Assembly: GCA_022842595.1 (NCBI GenBank)
Contig: JALHPF010000009.1
Coordinates: 1-64,000 of the forward strand
Reading direction: 5' to 3'
DNA: 64,000 nt
From: Rubrivivax sp.
GTDB lineage: Bacteria; Pseudomonadota; Gammaproteobacteria; Burkholderiales; Burkholderiaceae_C
The stretch's first letter is position 1. The number at the start of each line of letters is the position of its first letter. Both the position numbers and the translations under genes were made by a program. The notes under the pieces are model-generated. The model had not been told where the DNA came from. It saw nothing but the letters and a program-made list of their open reading frames with translations, and did not search any database. Positions 63,599 through 64,000 of this stretch are shown here, one piece after another.

Positions 63599-64000
63599 AT
63601 GCGTTTCACCGCCACCACCCTGCTTGCCGTCTATCTGGCCTTCACCGTTGCTGCTCCAGCCGCGGCGCAGGCCCAGATGCCTGCCGCCGCAGCCGCCTGC
63701 CCGGCGCTGCTGCAGCACAGCTTCCCGCGCCTGCAGGACGAGAAGCCGCAGGCCCTGTGCCAGTACGCCGGCAGGGTGCTGCTGGTCGTCAACACCGCCA
63801 GCTTCTGCGGCTTCACACCGCAGTACGAGGGGCTGGAGAAGCTGAACGCGCGTTATGCCGACAAGGGGCTGGTGATCCTGGGCTTCCCGACCAACGACTT
63901 CAACCAGGAAGCCGCCGACAGCAAGAAGATCGCCGACCTGTGCTTCAACACCTATGGCGTGAAGTTCCCGATGTTCAGCAGGACCACGGTGAAGGGCAGC
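63599..64000 (+). CDS. Secreted glutathione peroxidase-like protein (partial)
   Basis: The first 134 residues of a thiol peroxidase, cut by the window end. A signal peptide (about 1-26) precedes a thioredoxin-like fold with the active Cys in TASFCGFTPQYEGLE (C70; a normal Cys, not selenocysteine) and the FPTNDFNQE block. It is an exported antioxidant. It follows cbbY by 51 bases and may share the cbb transcript. Confidence 0.88.
   Translation, partial: MRFTATTLLAVYLAFTVAAPAAAQAQMPAAAAACPALLQHSFPRLQDEKPQALCQYAGRVLLVVNTASFCGFTPQYEGLEKLNARYADKGLVILGFPTNDFNQEAADSKKIADLCFNTYGVKFPMFSRTTVKGS

Overview
The window is a high-GC chromosome segment packed with overlapping genes. The gene families point to a betaproteobacterium of the order Burkholderiales, probably near the Rubrivivax/Leptothrix/Ideonella group. 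The signs are Porin_4-type porins, a dusB-fis-purH-ruvC run, a his operon end followed by tatABC, PHA granule proteins, and a red-type (form IC) Rubisco operon with its own LysR regulator. No rRNA, tRNA, insertion sequence, prophage or CRISPR array was seen, so this looks like ordinary core chromosome with a few accessory spots. The species assignment is inference from gene content.

Layout. 1-5503 (minus strand): two ABC peptide-type permeases, a porin, a DUF3047 lipoprotein and a second porin; both porins end in clear intrinsic terminators. 5738-9888: coq7, an OsmC-like protein, a promoter/C-rich leader/terminator unit (candidate small RNA or attenuator), ilvA and a CobT homologue. 9922-21385: a type II secretion cluster with gspC divergent from gspGHIJKLMN-D-E-F. 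21402-29153 (minus): argB, a HAD nucleotidase, slmA, pdeM, a DUF815 ATPase, a Nudix hydrolase carrying an in-frame triplicated 33-bp repeat, hisI, hisE, a small membrane protein, a HIT protein and tatABC.

29298-41542: a CusF-like copper protein, a RES/Xre toxin-antitoxin pair, a CurA-like reductase, a secreted beta-propeller protein with three WSC domains, an exported protein of unknown role, a two-domain fatty acyl reductase, a phasin, a patatin-like lipase, an unknown helical protein, an M32 carboxypeptidase and a YqaA-type membrane protein. 41637-49173: dusB-fis, purH, a PilZ protein, plsC- and CdsA-like lipid genes, ruvC, a 62-residue membrane protein with its own terminator, and a lone AAA ATPase.

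49281-56722: a PlpD-like patatin autotransporter, an M20 amidohydrolase, a small exported protein, a molybdopterin oxidoreductase, a metallopeptidase lipoprotein and a PHA-system protein. 56743-64000: divergent cbbR and the Calvin-cycle operon cbbL-S-X-F-P-Y, followed by a secreted glutathione peroxidase cut by the window edge.

Working together: the cbb genes make a CO2-fixation module with Rubisco, its activase, two regenerative enzymes and a phosphatase for an inhibitory side product. Three separate genes (phasin, PHA-system protein, fatty acyl reductase) suggest storage-lipid or PHA granules. The gsp and tat systems cover export of folded proteins. No stretch longer than 300 bases lacks a gene; the larger gaps (5504-5737, 6853-7131, 13733-13926, 33799-34028, 47892-48162) are described in the entries or findings.
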